Source: Weeksella massiliensis (GTDB lineage Bacteria; Bacteroidota; Bacteroidia; Flavobacteriales; Weeksellaceae). From it: a stretch of 64,000 nucleotides of DNA. Within the stretch, counting starts at the first letter, position 1. Each line of letters begins with the position of its first letter. The DNA lies in assembly GCA_000751595.1 (NCBI GenBank), contig CCMH01000006.1:156320-220319 (forward strand), written 5' to 3'. Below, in pieces: positions 26,861-35,208 of the stretch. The notes under the pieces are model-generated. The model was not told the origin of the DNA. It saw only the letters and a program-made list of their open reading frames with translations, and ran no database searches. Made by a program: the position numbers and the translations under genes.

Positions 26861-28387
26861 ATGGATCATTACACAAATCAATCGACTGAAAAAGAACAAT
26901 TACTTTATATAAAATTTTATAAGACCATCAAGAAATCCTTAGAAGAATTAACCTTTCTACATCTCGCAATTATTGTTGCCGTATTTTCTTTTCTGTATGT
27001 GCTTCCTATCATCTTAACCAATACTTTTTACATCGATGATATGAACCGTACGGTTTTTGGGTACGACTGGGACAGAGATGCACGATTTATTTCTTCTAAA
27101 ATTATGCATCTCCTTTCATTCCAAAAAGACATTGTTTATAGCGGTTATCCCTTTAGTAATATTTTTAGTAGTTTTCTCTTGGCTTTTTCTGGCTTCCTGC
27201 TATGTTATTCAATCGGGATTCGCCATAAAGCATTCCTTTTCATAGGCTCGTTATTGTTACTTACTTGCCCATTTTTATTAGAGATTTTATGGTATAAATT
27301 CGACAGCCTTCCTATTTCACTATCCTTATTTTTTGCAGTATTTCCGTTCGTGTTTTACAATAAACCAATAAAATTTGGGATAGTTAGTGCATTCTCTTTG
27401 TTTCTGATTTTTGGATTGTACCAAACAACAGCTTTTAGCTATTCTATTATCCTAACATTTTTCTCTATAAAATACATCTGGAAAAAAGAGTATAAAACAG
27501 TTATTATGAATGGATTAATTGGAGTTATATCGTTTGTCATAAGTTTCGTTTGCCATTCTGAGTTGGTGAAAATTTTAGAAATTCAAATTATTGATGAACA
27601 ACGTTCTGAGTTTATTTTCAATCAGCCCAATTTTTCTTTCTTATTAAAAGAACGTTTTGAAGGTTTTAAAGTTTTATTCTATGCATTATACACCTCTTCT
27701 TATAAATTTTTAATCGGATTTTTACTGGTATTTGTATGTGTTGGTATTATCTCTTTATTAATAAAAACCAAATTAACTTTAGAACGCTGCATTCAATTAA
27801 TCATAATTGTAGGGTTAGTATTTTTCGCAATCTTATTAGCCATCGGAATTAATCTATTTGTCATGGATTTTCGCTGGGAACCAAGAGCCATGATTGGCTA
27901 CGCTTTCTTGTTTTATGCCACTCTTTTCGCCATCTATTATATTCCTAAATACAAATCAATCATTGCATTTATTGCTTTTACACCCATAGTATATTATTCA
28001 TTTCTCATCAGCTCTCAGACAGGTGTTTTTATTAAAAATCAAGAAGAATTTTCAGATTTTGTCATTAATCAAATCTCTACAGAAGTAATGAAATATGACC
28101 ACTTGAAACTGGTGATCAACGGTGAAATAAAAAATGCAGAAAGAAATAGAACCGTAAATTATGACGTTTTACCAATCACCATCAAATTAGCTCCTAAATA
28201 CGAAAATTATTCTTGGTACTGGGGAAGAGTCCGAATGAATAAGTTTGGAATTTTTTCGGATGAATTTGTGGATCAAAAAGAAAGAGAAGAAGTACTTTCC
28301 TCTTATGAGTCTTTGCCTCTCATTCAATCAAATTCTATTTATGAATTGCGCATCAAAGAACCATATGCTGTTGTGAAGTTTAAATAA
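26861..28387 (+). CDS. GtrII-like (glucosyltransferase domain) integral membrane protein
   Basis: A 508-residue protein with about ten to twelve transmembrane helices, starting 3 bases after the gtrB remnant. The first periplasmic loop DDMNRTVFGYDWDRDARFIS with its acidic Asp pair matches the Glucos_trans_II (GtrII) type of O-antigen serotype-converting glucosyltransferases, which move glucose from the lipid carrier to surface polysaccharide on the periplasmic side. The C-terminal 90 residues are soluble. No gtrA flippase is adjacent. The ORF is intact although its partner gtrB is broken, so it may be non-functional for lack of donor or served by another GtrB. Confidence 0.72.
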   Translation: MDHYTNQSTEKEQLLYIKFYKTIKKSLEELTFLHLAIIVAVFSFLYVLPIILTNTFYIDDMNRTVFGYDWDRDARFISSKIMHLLSFQKDIVYSGYPFSNIFSSFLLAFSGFLLCYSIGIRHKAFLFIGSLLLLTCPFLLEILWYKFDSLPISLSLFFAVFPFVFYNKPIKFGIVSAFSLFLIFGLYQTTAFSYSIILTFFSIKYIWKKEYKTVIMNGLIGVISFVISFVCHSELVKILEIQIIDEQRSEFIFNQPNFSFLLKERFEGFKVLFYALYTSSYKFLIGFLLVFVCVGIISLLIKTKLTLERCIQLIIIVGLVFFAILLAIGINLFVMDFRWEPRAMIGYAFLFYATLFAIYYIPKYKSIIAFIAFTPIVYYSFLISSQTGVFIKNQEEFSDFVINQISTEVMKYDHLKLVINGEIKNAERNRTVNYDVLPITIKLAPKYENYSWYWGRVRMNKFGIFSDEFVDQKEREEVLSSYESLPLIQSNSIYELRIKEPYAVVKFK

Positions 28388-28398
28388 ATATCAAAGCA

Positions 28399-28428
28399 AG
28401 ATTTAGATTCTGATAAGGGTCTAAATCT
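28399..28428 (+). terminator. Weak hairpin after the GtrII-like gene
   Basis: Stem AGATTTAGA (28399-28407) with TCTAAATCT (28420-28428) and a 12-base loop. The T-rich tract follows only after several bases, so termination is uncertain. Confidence 0.5.
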
Positions 28429-28449
28429 TTCATCAATATTTTTTTCATA

Positions 28450-29406
28450 CTATAAAATACGTTTCTTTTTAAACCAAAAATAGATAAAAACAACAATGGC
28501 AATCATCGCAATTAAACAAATCGGATAGCCATATTTATAAGCCAATTCGGGCATATAATCGAAATTCATCCCGTACACACCAACCACAAAAGTTAAGGGT
28601 AAGAAAAATGCCGAAAAAATCGTCAATAACTTCATGATATCATTGGTTTTTTGATTGGATACTGACATGAAAATCGTAATCAAGTTTTGAATATCATCTA
28701 AAATCTGAGAATAAAAATGCAGATATTTCTGACTCAATTCTCGTAAATCTTGCAATTGACTCGAATTCTTCTGGAAAATCGCCAACTCTTTTATTGCATC
28801 ATCCATCAAACTCAGAATTTTCTTGCACGACGAAGCTTCTCGCTTCAACTGAAAAATTTCCTTCAACGTAATTTTATTCGATTTATCCGAGAAAACAATC
28901 GTCTCGAAAGTATCAATCTTTTCCATCATCTTCTCGCCCGGCAATTGATAAGACAACAAGGTTTGTCGCAAAATATAATACAACAACAACTTCGAATTAA
29001 TTTTTTGCTGATCCTTGTTTTTCATCAAACAAACTTCCTTGGCCTCGTCCAGTAAATTGGTTTGTTTTTGATGAATGGTTAAAACAATATTCTGGTTGAA
29101 ATAAATCCCAATTTTATGACTGAATTCGCGCACAATATTTTGGTATTGATGTTTATCTTTCCCATAAAATCGAACCAAAAGAAAAGAAATCGAAACATCA
29201 GATTCAAATTTTGGCAAGTGACCAGGCTCTAAATTATCCGCTAAAGTAAAGCGATTGAACTGATAAACTTTGGCCAAATCTTCTAATTCTTCTTTGGTAG
29301 GATTCTCTAAGTCGATCCATTTTAGGGTTGGGTTTTCGAACAAAATCGATTGCATAAGCGACAAATCTTCTCGGAAGTTAGAAAATTCGCTCCACTTTCC
29401 TACCAT
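28450..29406 (-). CDS. corA: CorA-family magnesium/cobalt transporter
   Basis: A 318-residue CorA. The long cytoplasmic N-terminal domain ends in a helix leading to two C-terminal transmembrane segments, with the pore signature YGMNFD (Gly-Met-Asn) between them, and a basic tail FKKKRIL. CorA pentamers take up Mg2+. It is divergent from tyrS and its stop lies close to the weak hairpin of the gtr cassette. A GGTAGGA/TCCTACC word overlaps its start codon. Confidence 0.94.
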   Translation of the reverse strand: MVGKWSEFSNFREDLSLMQSILFENPTLKWIDLENPTKEELEDLAKVYQFNRFTLADNLEPGHLPKFESDVSISFLLVRFYGKDKHQYQNIVREFSHKIGIYFNQNIVLTIHQKQTNLLDEAKEVCLMKNKDQQKINSKLLLYYILRQTLLSYQLPGEKMMEKIDTFETIVFSDKSNKITLKEIFQLKREASSCKKILSLMDDAIKELAIFQKNSSQLQDLRELSQKYLHFYSQILDDIQNLITIFMSVSNQKTNDIMKLLTIFSAFFLPLTFVVGVYGMNFDYMPELAYKYGYPICLIAMIAIVVFIYFWFKKKRIL

Positions 29407-29434
29407 GATGCTAAAAAATTTGCAAGATATATTA

Positions 29435-29442
29435 TACCTTTG
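29435..29442 (+). promoter_or_regulatory. Putative -7 box (TACCTTTG) for tyrS
   Basis: TACCTTTG matches TAnnTTTG, 50 bases before the tyrS ATG in the corA/tyrS divergent gap; the nearest TTG is only 12 bases upstream of the box. Confidence 0.45.
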
Positions 29443-29492
29443 TCCGATAATTTTTTAAAGAGTATTTATAAAAACCTCCTTAGTAGAATAAA

Positions 29493-30791
29493 ATGAACAA
29501 CCCGCTAATCGAAGAGTTAACATGGCGTGGACTTATCCACAACATCATGCCTGGTACAGCCGAACAACTAAACAAAGAAATGACAACCGGTTATGTAGGT
29601 TTCGACCCAACCGCCGATTCGTTGCACGTTGGTAGTTTGGTGCCCATCTTTTTATTGGTGCATCTACAACGGCATGGCCACCGCCCTGTCGCTTTGGTAG
29701 GAGGAGCAACCGGGATGATTGGTGACCCAACCGGGAAAAGCGCAGAACGCAATTTGCTCGATGAAGAAACCTTAGAAAAATACGTTAACGGAATAAAAGC
29801 TCAACTTGCTCGTTTCCTCGATTTTGATGGTCGAAATGGAAATTCTGCAATCTTAGTTAACAATTACGATTGGATGAAAGATTTCTCGTTCATCGATTTT
29901 GTGCGCAACGTCGGGAAACATCTTACCGTGAATTATATGATGGCAAAAGACTCTGTGAAATCGCGCCTTTCTGCCGAATCCAATGTCGGAATGTCTTTTA
30001 CCGAATTTACCTATCAGTTGATTCAAGGATATGATTATCTCCACTTGTACAAAAAACTCGACGCGAAATTACAAATGGGAGGATCTGATCAGTGGGGAAA
30101 TATCACCACCGGAACAGAACTTATTCGCCGTACCGTACAAGGAGAAGCCTTTGCTTTTACTTGTCCTTTGACCACAAAAGCAGACGGAACAAAATTCGGA
30201 AAATCAGAAGGTGGAGAAAATATTTGGTTGGATAAAAAAAGAACATCGCCTTATAAATTCTATCAATTTTGGCTCAATCAAGCCGATGCTGATTGCGAAA
30301 AATATATCAAAATTTATACATTTCTCGATAAAGAAACCATCGACGATCTTATCGAACATCATCGAAAAGAACCTCATCTACGCGAGCTTCAACGCAAATT
30401 AGCAACCGAAATCACCATCATGGTTCATGGGGTTGATGAGCTTCATAAAGCCGAAAAAGCATCGCAAGTATTGTTTGGGAAATCTACCTCAGAAGATCTA
30501 AAAAGCTTAGATGCCGACACTTTCCTATCGGTTTTCGAGGGCGTTCCGCAAGCAACAATCGCCAAAGAAGACTTAGAAAACGGTTTAGCAATTGTCGATG
30601 TGTTGGTAGAAAAATCAGGTTTCCTAAAATCGAATTCAGAAGCGAGAAGAGAATTAGCAGCCAATGCTATTTCGGTGAATAAAGAAAAAATTACCGATGA
30701 ATTTGTCCTCGATTCTTCTCACCTAATTGCTGACAATTACGTGCTGTTGCAAAAAGGAAAGAAAAACTATTTCATCCTACTTGTAGAATAA
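29493..30791 (+). CDS. tyrS: Tyrosyl-tRNA synthetase
   Basis: A 432-residue class I synthetase charging tRNA-Tyr. The HIGH equivalent is HVGS (residues 45-48 in GFDPTADSLHVGSLVP) and the second signature is KFGKS (234-238). A C-terminal S4-like RNA-binding domain follows (EARRELAANAISVNKEKI). Length is normal for the bacterial TyrRS. It is a single-gene unit ended by a hairpin. Confidence 0.97.
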   Translation: MNNPLIEELTWRGLIHNIMPGTAEQLNKEMTTGYVGFDPTADSLHVGSLVPIFLLVHLQRHGHRPVALVGGATGMIGDPTGKSAERNLLDEETLEKYVNGIKAQLARFLDFDGRNGNSAILVNNYDWMKDFSFIDFVRNVGKHLTVNYMMAKDSVKSRLSAESNVGMSFTEFTYQLIQGYDYLHLYKKLDAKLQMGGSDQWGNITTGTELIRRTVQGEAFAFTCPLTTKADGTKFGKSEGGENIWLDKKRTSPYKFYQFWLNQADADCEKYIKIYTFLDKETIDDLIEHHRKEPHLRELQRKLATEITIMVHGVDELHKAEKASQVLFGKSTSEDLKSLDADTFLSVFEGVPQATIAKEDLENGLAIVDVLVEKSGFLKSNSEARRELAANAISVNKEKITDEFVLDSSHLIADNYVLLQKGKKNYFILLVE

Positions 30792-30813
30792 TCCTACCCC
30801 AAAAATACAACGT

Positions 30814-30844
30814 AAAAACTCATCCTTTGTGGTGAGTTTTTTTT
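30814..30844 (+). terminator. Terminator of tyrS
   Basis: AAAACTCA paired with TGAGTTTT, continuing CC/GG past a one-base bulge, small loop, then a T run. It sits just before the cls start. Confidence 0.7.
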
Positions 30845-30868
30845 ATCTTAGTAGGATAAGATTTTACT

Positions 30869-32374
30869 TTGGCAGAAGCAACACACATCCTACATCAACT
30901 ATGGCAATTTTTGGTAGAGTGGTATTGGATTCCTCTCACGCTGATTTATTTTTTTGTAATTCTTGCCATTCTCATAGAAAACGGAAAACCCGAAAAAACC
31001 ATTGCTTGGATTTTGGTAATTGTTTTTGTTCCTATTATTGGCTTATTATTTTATTTCTTTTTCGGACAAAAATTCAATAAAGAAAAAACATTATCTCGAA
31101 TAGACGCCAAACAGCAACTCCAAATCATCGATCATTGGCACAGCATAAGTTCGCTCAATAGTAACAATCAAGAACTAATTTCGGCACGCATCGGGAATTT
31201 CAGCAAAGTTTTTCATTATTTATACCATAGCCATTCTTCACCCTCGTACATCAACAATCAACTAGAAGTTTTGATCAACGGAGAAGAAAAATTTCCACTT
31301 TTCCTAGAAGCACTTCGCCAAGCAAAACATCATATCCATCTAGAATATTATATTTTCGAGTTGGACCAAATCGGTGAAGAAGTCATCGAGATCCTAAAAG
31401 AAAAAGCTGCAAACGGTGTCATTGTTCGTGTAATTGTAGATGATTTTGGCTCTCCTAAATTGACCAAAAAAGCAGAGAAAATTTTCGAGAATAGCTTGGT
31501 TCTTTACCAAACTTTTTTGCCTGTTCACTTTTCTTCTTTGGCAAATTCTAACTATCGTAATCACCGAAAAATAATGATTGTCGATGCAGAAATTGCTTTT
31601 GTGGGCGGCATCAACATTTCAGATCGTTATATCAATGTCGCGCCATACAACGACAAAAACAAATTCTATTGGCGAGATACTTCGCTCTGTATTCGGGGTG
31701 AATCGGTAGATATGTTAGAATTTCAGTTTTGGTTAAGTTGGTCGATGACCGAAGGCGAAATGTACTCGATCGACGAAGCCGCTTATCACTTTCCTGATCT
31801 GAATGTTAGATACGATAAACCGATTCAGTCGGTTATTGGCTTCTCGTATACTTCGCCCGGTTCTGACGTGCCTTCGGCGATGGAATCGATGATTCTGGCA
31901 ATCTCCTTAGCAAAAGAAAAAGTATGTATCACTACGCCGTACTTCATTCCGTCAGAGGAATTCAAATCTGCATTGTTAATCGCCGTTTCTAGCGGTGTAG
32001 AAGTCAATCTCATCCTACCCGAAAAAGGCGATTCGTTTATTGTGCAGCAGGCTTCGCTTTCTTTCCTGAAAAACCTGATGAAACGCGGCGTCAATGTATT
32101 TTTATACCAAAAAGGCTTTATCCATGCAAAAACGATTACCATCGATAACGAGGTTGCTTTTGTGGGAACGGTAAATCTCGACAACCGAAGTTTTTTTATC
32201 AATTTTGAGATTACTGCTGTTTTTTATGATAAGAAAGGAATTGATAAATTGAATCAACAATTTAAGTTGGATTTACTCGACACCCAAAAAATCACTTACA
32301 AACAGTGGAAATCTATCCCGATGATTCGGCGAGGAATTGCTTCTCTTTGTCGACTGTTAGCGCCTTTGTTATGA
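30869..32374 (+). CDS. cls: Cardiolipin synthase (phospholipase D family)
   Basis: A 501-residue membrane enzyme. Two N-terminal transmembrane helices (about 16-36 and 45-66) are followed by two PLD domains with HKD motifs: HRKIMIVD (His232) and HAKTITID (His419, Lys421, Asp426). It joins phosphatidylglycerol units or uses CDP-diacylglycerol to make cardiolipin. The start is a TTG at 30869 (MAEATHIL) because no in-frame ATG precedes the first helix. A GTG slightly downstream would truncate it, so this start is fairly secure but not proven. Confidence 0.92.
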   Translation: MAEATHILHQLWQFLVEWYWIPLTLIYFFVILAILIENGKPEKTIAWILVIVFVPIIGLLFYFFFGQKFNKEKTLSRIDAKQQLQIIDHWHSISSLNSNNQELISARIGNFSKVFHYLYHSHSSPSYINNQLEVLINGEEKFPLFLEALRQAKHHIHLEYYIFELDQIGEEVIEILKEKAANGVIVRVIVDDFGSPKLTKKAEKIFENSLVLYQTFLPVHFSSLANSNYRNHRKIMIVDAEIAFVGGINISDRYINVAPYNDKNKFYWRDTSLCIRGESVDMLEFQFWLSWSMTEGEMYSIDEAAYHFPDLNVRYDKPIQSVIGFSYTSPGSDVPSAMESMILAISLAKEKVCITTPYFIPSEEFKSALLIAVSSGVEVNLILPEKGDSFIVQQASLSFLKNLMKRGVNVFLYQKGFIHAKTITIDNEVAFVGTVNLDNRSFFINFEITAVFYDKKGIDKLNQQFKLDLLDTQKITYKQWKSIPMIRRGIASLCRLLAPLL

Positions 32375-32390
32375 TTCGGTAGGATGAAAA

Positions 32391-32954
32391 TCACAACAAA
32401 AGCAACGATTTCTTAGTTCTGAAAAGTTCCTCAATCTCTGGAGGTAAACCGTTGAGATTGTCCATAAAATCATCAAAAAAACCTTTGGTATGATCCGACA
32501 ACAAAGCTTGATACATTTCGATTGCCTCATCGGAAATAAATAACGGCATCGACGGCGTATTCATCGAAGATGAATGCAACAAAACAACCTGAAATTCTTC
32601 GCAATCGTCAATCGATTTGCCTGTCAAAAAACATTGATTTGCTTCTTGCATTTGCTTCAATTTTTCAATCGCTTCGGTTTTATTTTCTTGGATAATTTGA
32701 GTTTTATCTTGCAAAAATTGTTGAATATTTTGTTTCGATTCGGTAGAGATATCTCGATTCATTTGTAAACGACAAGCATCGCAAACAGCCAACTCAAAAA
32801 CCGTAACCCAATCATTTTTAAGATAATCTTTTTTATAGGCTTTTTCTACCACAAAATTCTCATCAACAATCGATGCCTGACAAACCGAACAATGCTGAAA
32901 TTGTTCTTGGTTTTGATCGGATTGCATCAAAGAAGGAACATCAAACTTTTTCAT
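32391..32954 (-). CDS. Hypothetical protein with a four-cysteine zinc-ribbon-like start
   Basis: A 187-residue protein I do not recognise by name. The first 61 residues carry two CxxC pairs (Cys22/Cys25 in CSVC and Cys58/Cys61 in CDAC), 33 residues apart, as in a zinc ribbon. A Glu/Lys/Gln-rich helical stretch (about 70-107) follows, then CFLTGKSIDDCEEF and an acidic C-terminus. No signal peptide or membrane segment. It is divergent from tnaA with 89 bases between, and its stop lies close to that of convergent cls. Confidence 0.6.
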   Translation of the reverse strand: MKKFDVPSLMQSDQNQEQFQHCSVCQASIVDENFVVEKAYKKDYLKNDWVTVFELAVCDACRLQMNRDISTESKQNIQQFLQDKTQIIQENKTEAIEKLKQMQEANQCFLTGKSIDDCEEFQVVLLHSSSMNTPSMPLFISDEAIEMYQALLSDHTKGFFDDFMDNLNGLPPEIEELFRTKKSLLLL

Positions 32955-33043
32955 TTCTTATCGCTCTTCTTAAACAATTCTATAAATCTACTTAATTTTC
33001 ATCAAAATTTCTCCTACATTTAAAGCTTAAAATCACAAAAAAA

Positions 33044-34420
33044 ATGAAATTACCTTTTATCGAACCTTATCGTATTAAGACCATCGAAGAAATAACATTT
33101 TCTACTCGCGAAGAACGTGAAAAATGGATCGAAGATGCTCAGTATAATTTGTTTAATCTACAAAGCGATCAGGTGATTATCGATCTTCTTACCGATAGCG
33201 GAACCGGCGCAATGTCTGATAAACAATGGGCAGAAATGATGACTGGTGACGAAAGTTATGCGGGTTCTTCATCCTTCAGAAAGCTAAAAAATACCGTAGA
33301 GCAACTTACCGGTTTTCCGTATCTTTTGCCAACTCATCAGGGTCGAGCTGCCGAAAATGTATTGTTTTCTGTTTTGGTAAAAGAGGGGCATATTATCCCC
33401 GGAAATACACATTTTGATACAACAAAAGGCCATATAGAATTTAGGAAAGCTCATGCGATTGATTGTACAATTGACGAGGCTTTTTCTATTGATGATCCTT
33501 ATCCGTTCAAAGGAAATATCGACTTAGGAAAATTAGAAAAAATCTACCAACAATACGGAAAAGAAAAAATTCCGTTTACCTTGATTACCATTACTTGTAA
33601 TTCTTCTGGTGGTCAACCGGTTTCGATAGAAAATATACGTGCCGTGAAAGCTTTATCCGATCGGTATAAAATTCCGATCTTTTTTGATGCTGCGCGATTT
33701 GCCGAAAATGCCTACTTTATAAAAGAACGCGAAGAAGAATTTCGTCATCAAACCATCAAAGAAATTTGTAAAGAAATGTTCTCGTATGCTGACGGAATGA
33801 CAATGTCTTCTAAAAAAGATGGTTTGGTAAATATTGGAGGTTTCTTGGCTATGAAAGATGAGAAATTATACCAAGAAGCAGGAAATTTCGGAATTATTTA
33901 TGAAGGTTATTTAACATACGGAGGTTTGGCCGGAAGAGATTTAGCCGCTTTGGCACAAGGTTTACAAGAATCGACCGAATATACATATTTACAAGCGCGC
34001 ATCGGGCAAGTTACTTATTTGGGCGAAAAACTAAGAAGTTATGGAATTCCGGTGCAATATCCGATTGGTGGGCATGCTGTTTTTGTAGATGCACTGGGCT
34101 TTTATCCTCACCTGAAGAGAGATGATTTCCCGGCACAAACCTTAGGTATTGAGCTCTACAAAGAAGCCGGCGTTCGCGGAGTGGAAATCGGAACTCTATT
34201 GGCAGACCGCGATCCCGATACACGAGATAATCGTTATCCTACACTCGAACTTTTACGATTGGCGATTCCGAGAAGAACTTATACGCAAAACCACATGGAT
34301 TATATTGCCACAGCACTGAAAAATGTTTTCGATCGGAGAGAAGAAATTACCAAAGGCTATACCATTGCTTGGGAAGCTCCAATTTTACGACACTTTACCG
34401 TGAAGATGAAAAAGAAATAA
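33044..34420 (+). CDS. tnaA: Tryptophanase
   Basis: A 458-residue PLP beta-eliminating lyase that splits tryptophan into indole, pyruvate and ammonia. The PLP lysine is Lys258 in MSSKKDG. Three residues separate it from tyrosine phenol-lyase: Asp125 in HFDTTKGH (Thr in the phenol-lyase), VEIG with Val380 and Ile382 (Met-Glu-Arg in the phenol-lyase), and His450 in LRHFT (Phe in the phenol-lyase). All three favour tryptophanase. The 89-base upstream gap has no ATG-started leader with Trp, so an E. coli-style tnaC is absent. It fits an indole-positive organism. Confidence 0.93.
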   Translation: MKLPFIEPYRIKTIEEITFSTREEREKWIEDAQYNLFNLQSDQVIIDLLTDSGTGAMSDKQWAEMMTGDESYAGSSSFRKLKNTVEQLTGFPYLLPTHQGRAAENVLFSVLVKEGHIIPGNTHFDTTKGHIEFRKAHAIDCTIDEAFSIDDPYPFKGNIDLGKLEKIYQQYGKEKIPFTLITITCNSSGGQPVSIENIRAVKALSDRYKIPIFFDAARFAENAYFIKEREEEFRHQTIKEICKEMFSYADGMTMSSKKDGLVNIGGFLAMKDEKLYQEAGNFGIIYEGYLTYGGLAGRDLAALAQGLQESTEYTYLQARIGQVTYLGEKLRSYGIPVQYPIGGHAVFVDALGFYPHLKRDDFPAQTLGIELYKEAGVRGVEIGTLLADRDPDTRDNRYPTLELLRLAIPRRTYTQNHMDYIATALKNVFDRREEITKGYTIAWEAPILRHFTVKMKKK

Positions 34421-34453
34421 AAAAAAGAGGAAGCTTAGACTTCCTCTTTTTTT
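34421..34453. terminator. Bidirectional terminator between tnaA and trpA
   Basis: Stem GAGGAAG (34427-34433) with CTTCCTC (34440-34446), loop of 6, A run left and T run right. The trpA stop codon (34435-34437) lies in the loop. Confidence 0.9.
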
Positions 34454-35208
34454 ATGGTATGAATAAATTGTTCGATAGCTTGATCTAAGTTTTCACTTTC
34501 ACTCAGCATCTTGAGAAAAGCACTCCCGATAATGGCTCCGTCTGCAAACTCAGTTGCTTTTTGGTAATCGGCAGCAGTCGCAATTCCGAAACCAACCAAA
34601 CTCGGCTTCGACAATTTTTTTTCTTTGATGCTTTTTAGGAAACTTTCGTTGTACGAACTATTACTGGTCCCGGTTGTCGCAGAATTCGATACGATATAAA
34701 CAAAACCAGTTGTTGCATCGATTAGTTTTTGCGCACGCTCTTCAGAAGTTTTTGGTGTGATGAGAAACACAACTTTCTGGTCGTAAGTTTCGAACAAAGT
34801 TTGATGTTGTTCTTGATATATTTCTACGGGCATGTCTGGAATTATCAATCCTGCAACGTTTGTTTTCTTACAATTCTGCAGAAACTTCTCCAACCCATAT
34901 TTCATCAATTGATTATAATATCCCATCAATAATATTGGCGTTTCTAAAGCTTGAACGCTGGCCAACTGTTGAAACAACAAGTCAATTGTAAGTCCATTTT
35001 TCAGGGCTTGCTCGCTCGTTTTCTGAATCACCGGTCCGTCTGCTAAAGGATCCGAATACGGAATACCCACCTCGATAATATCTGCTCCACTTTTTGCCAA
35101 AGCATTGATTATTTTCGGAGTGTCGTTAAGATTCGGATATCCGGCAGTGGTATAGATTGCCAATAAATCGTTCTTTTTATTTTGAAAAAGTTGATCTAAT
35201 GTATTCAT
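34435..35208 (-). CDS. trpA: Tryptophan synthase alpha subunit
   Basis: A 257-residue TIM barrel starting at the ATG at 35208 (MNTLDQLFQNKKNDLLAIYTTAGYP); the longer frame to 35310 overlaps the upstream nuclease. Catalytic Glu46 and Asp57 lie in IEVGIPYSDPLADGP, and the C-terminus has VGFGIATAAD and GAIIGSAFLKML. It cleaves indole-3-glycerol phosphate to indole and normally works with TrpB, which is not in the window. Its ATG overlaps the nuclease stop (ATGA), an unusual partner. Whether a complete trp operon exists elsewhere cannot be seen. Confidence 0.93.
   Translation of the reverse strand: MNTLDQLFQNKKNDLLAIYTTAGYPNLNDTPKIINALAKSGADIIEVGIPYSDPLADGPVIQKTSEQALKNGLTIDLLFQQLASVQALETPILLMGYYNQLMKYGLEKFLQNCKKTNVAGLIIPDMPVEIYQEQHQTLFETYDQKVVFLITPKTSEERAQKLIDATTGFVYIVSNSATTGTSNSSYNESFLKSIKEKKLSKPSLVGFGIATAADYQKATEFADGAIIGSAFLKMLSESENLDQAIEQFIHTIKKEEV

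Noticed and set aside
32955..33043. tnaC-type leader peptide before tnaA
   Set aside because: No ATG-started short ORF with a Trp codon is found in the 89-base gap.
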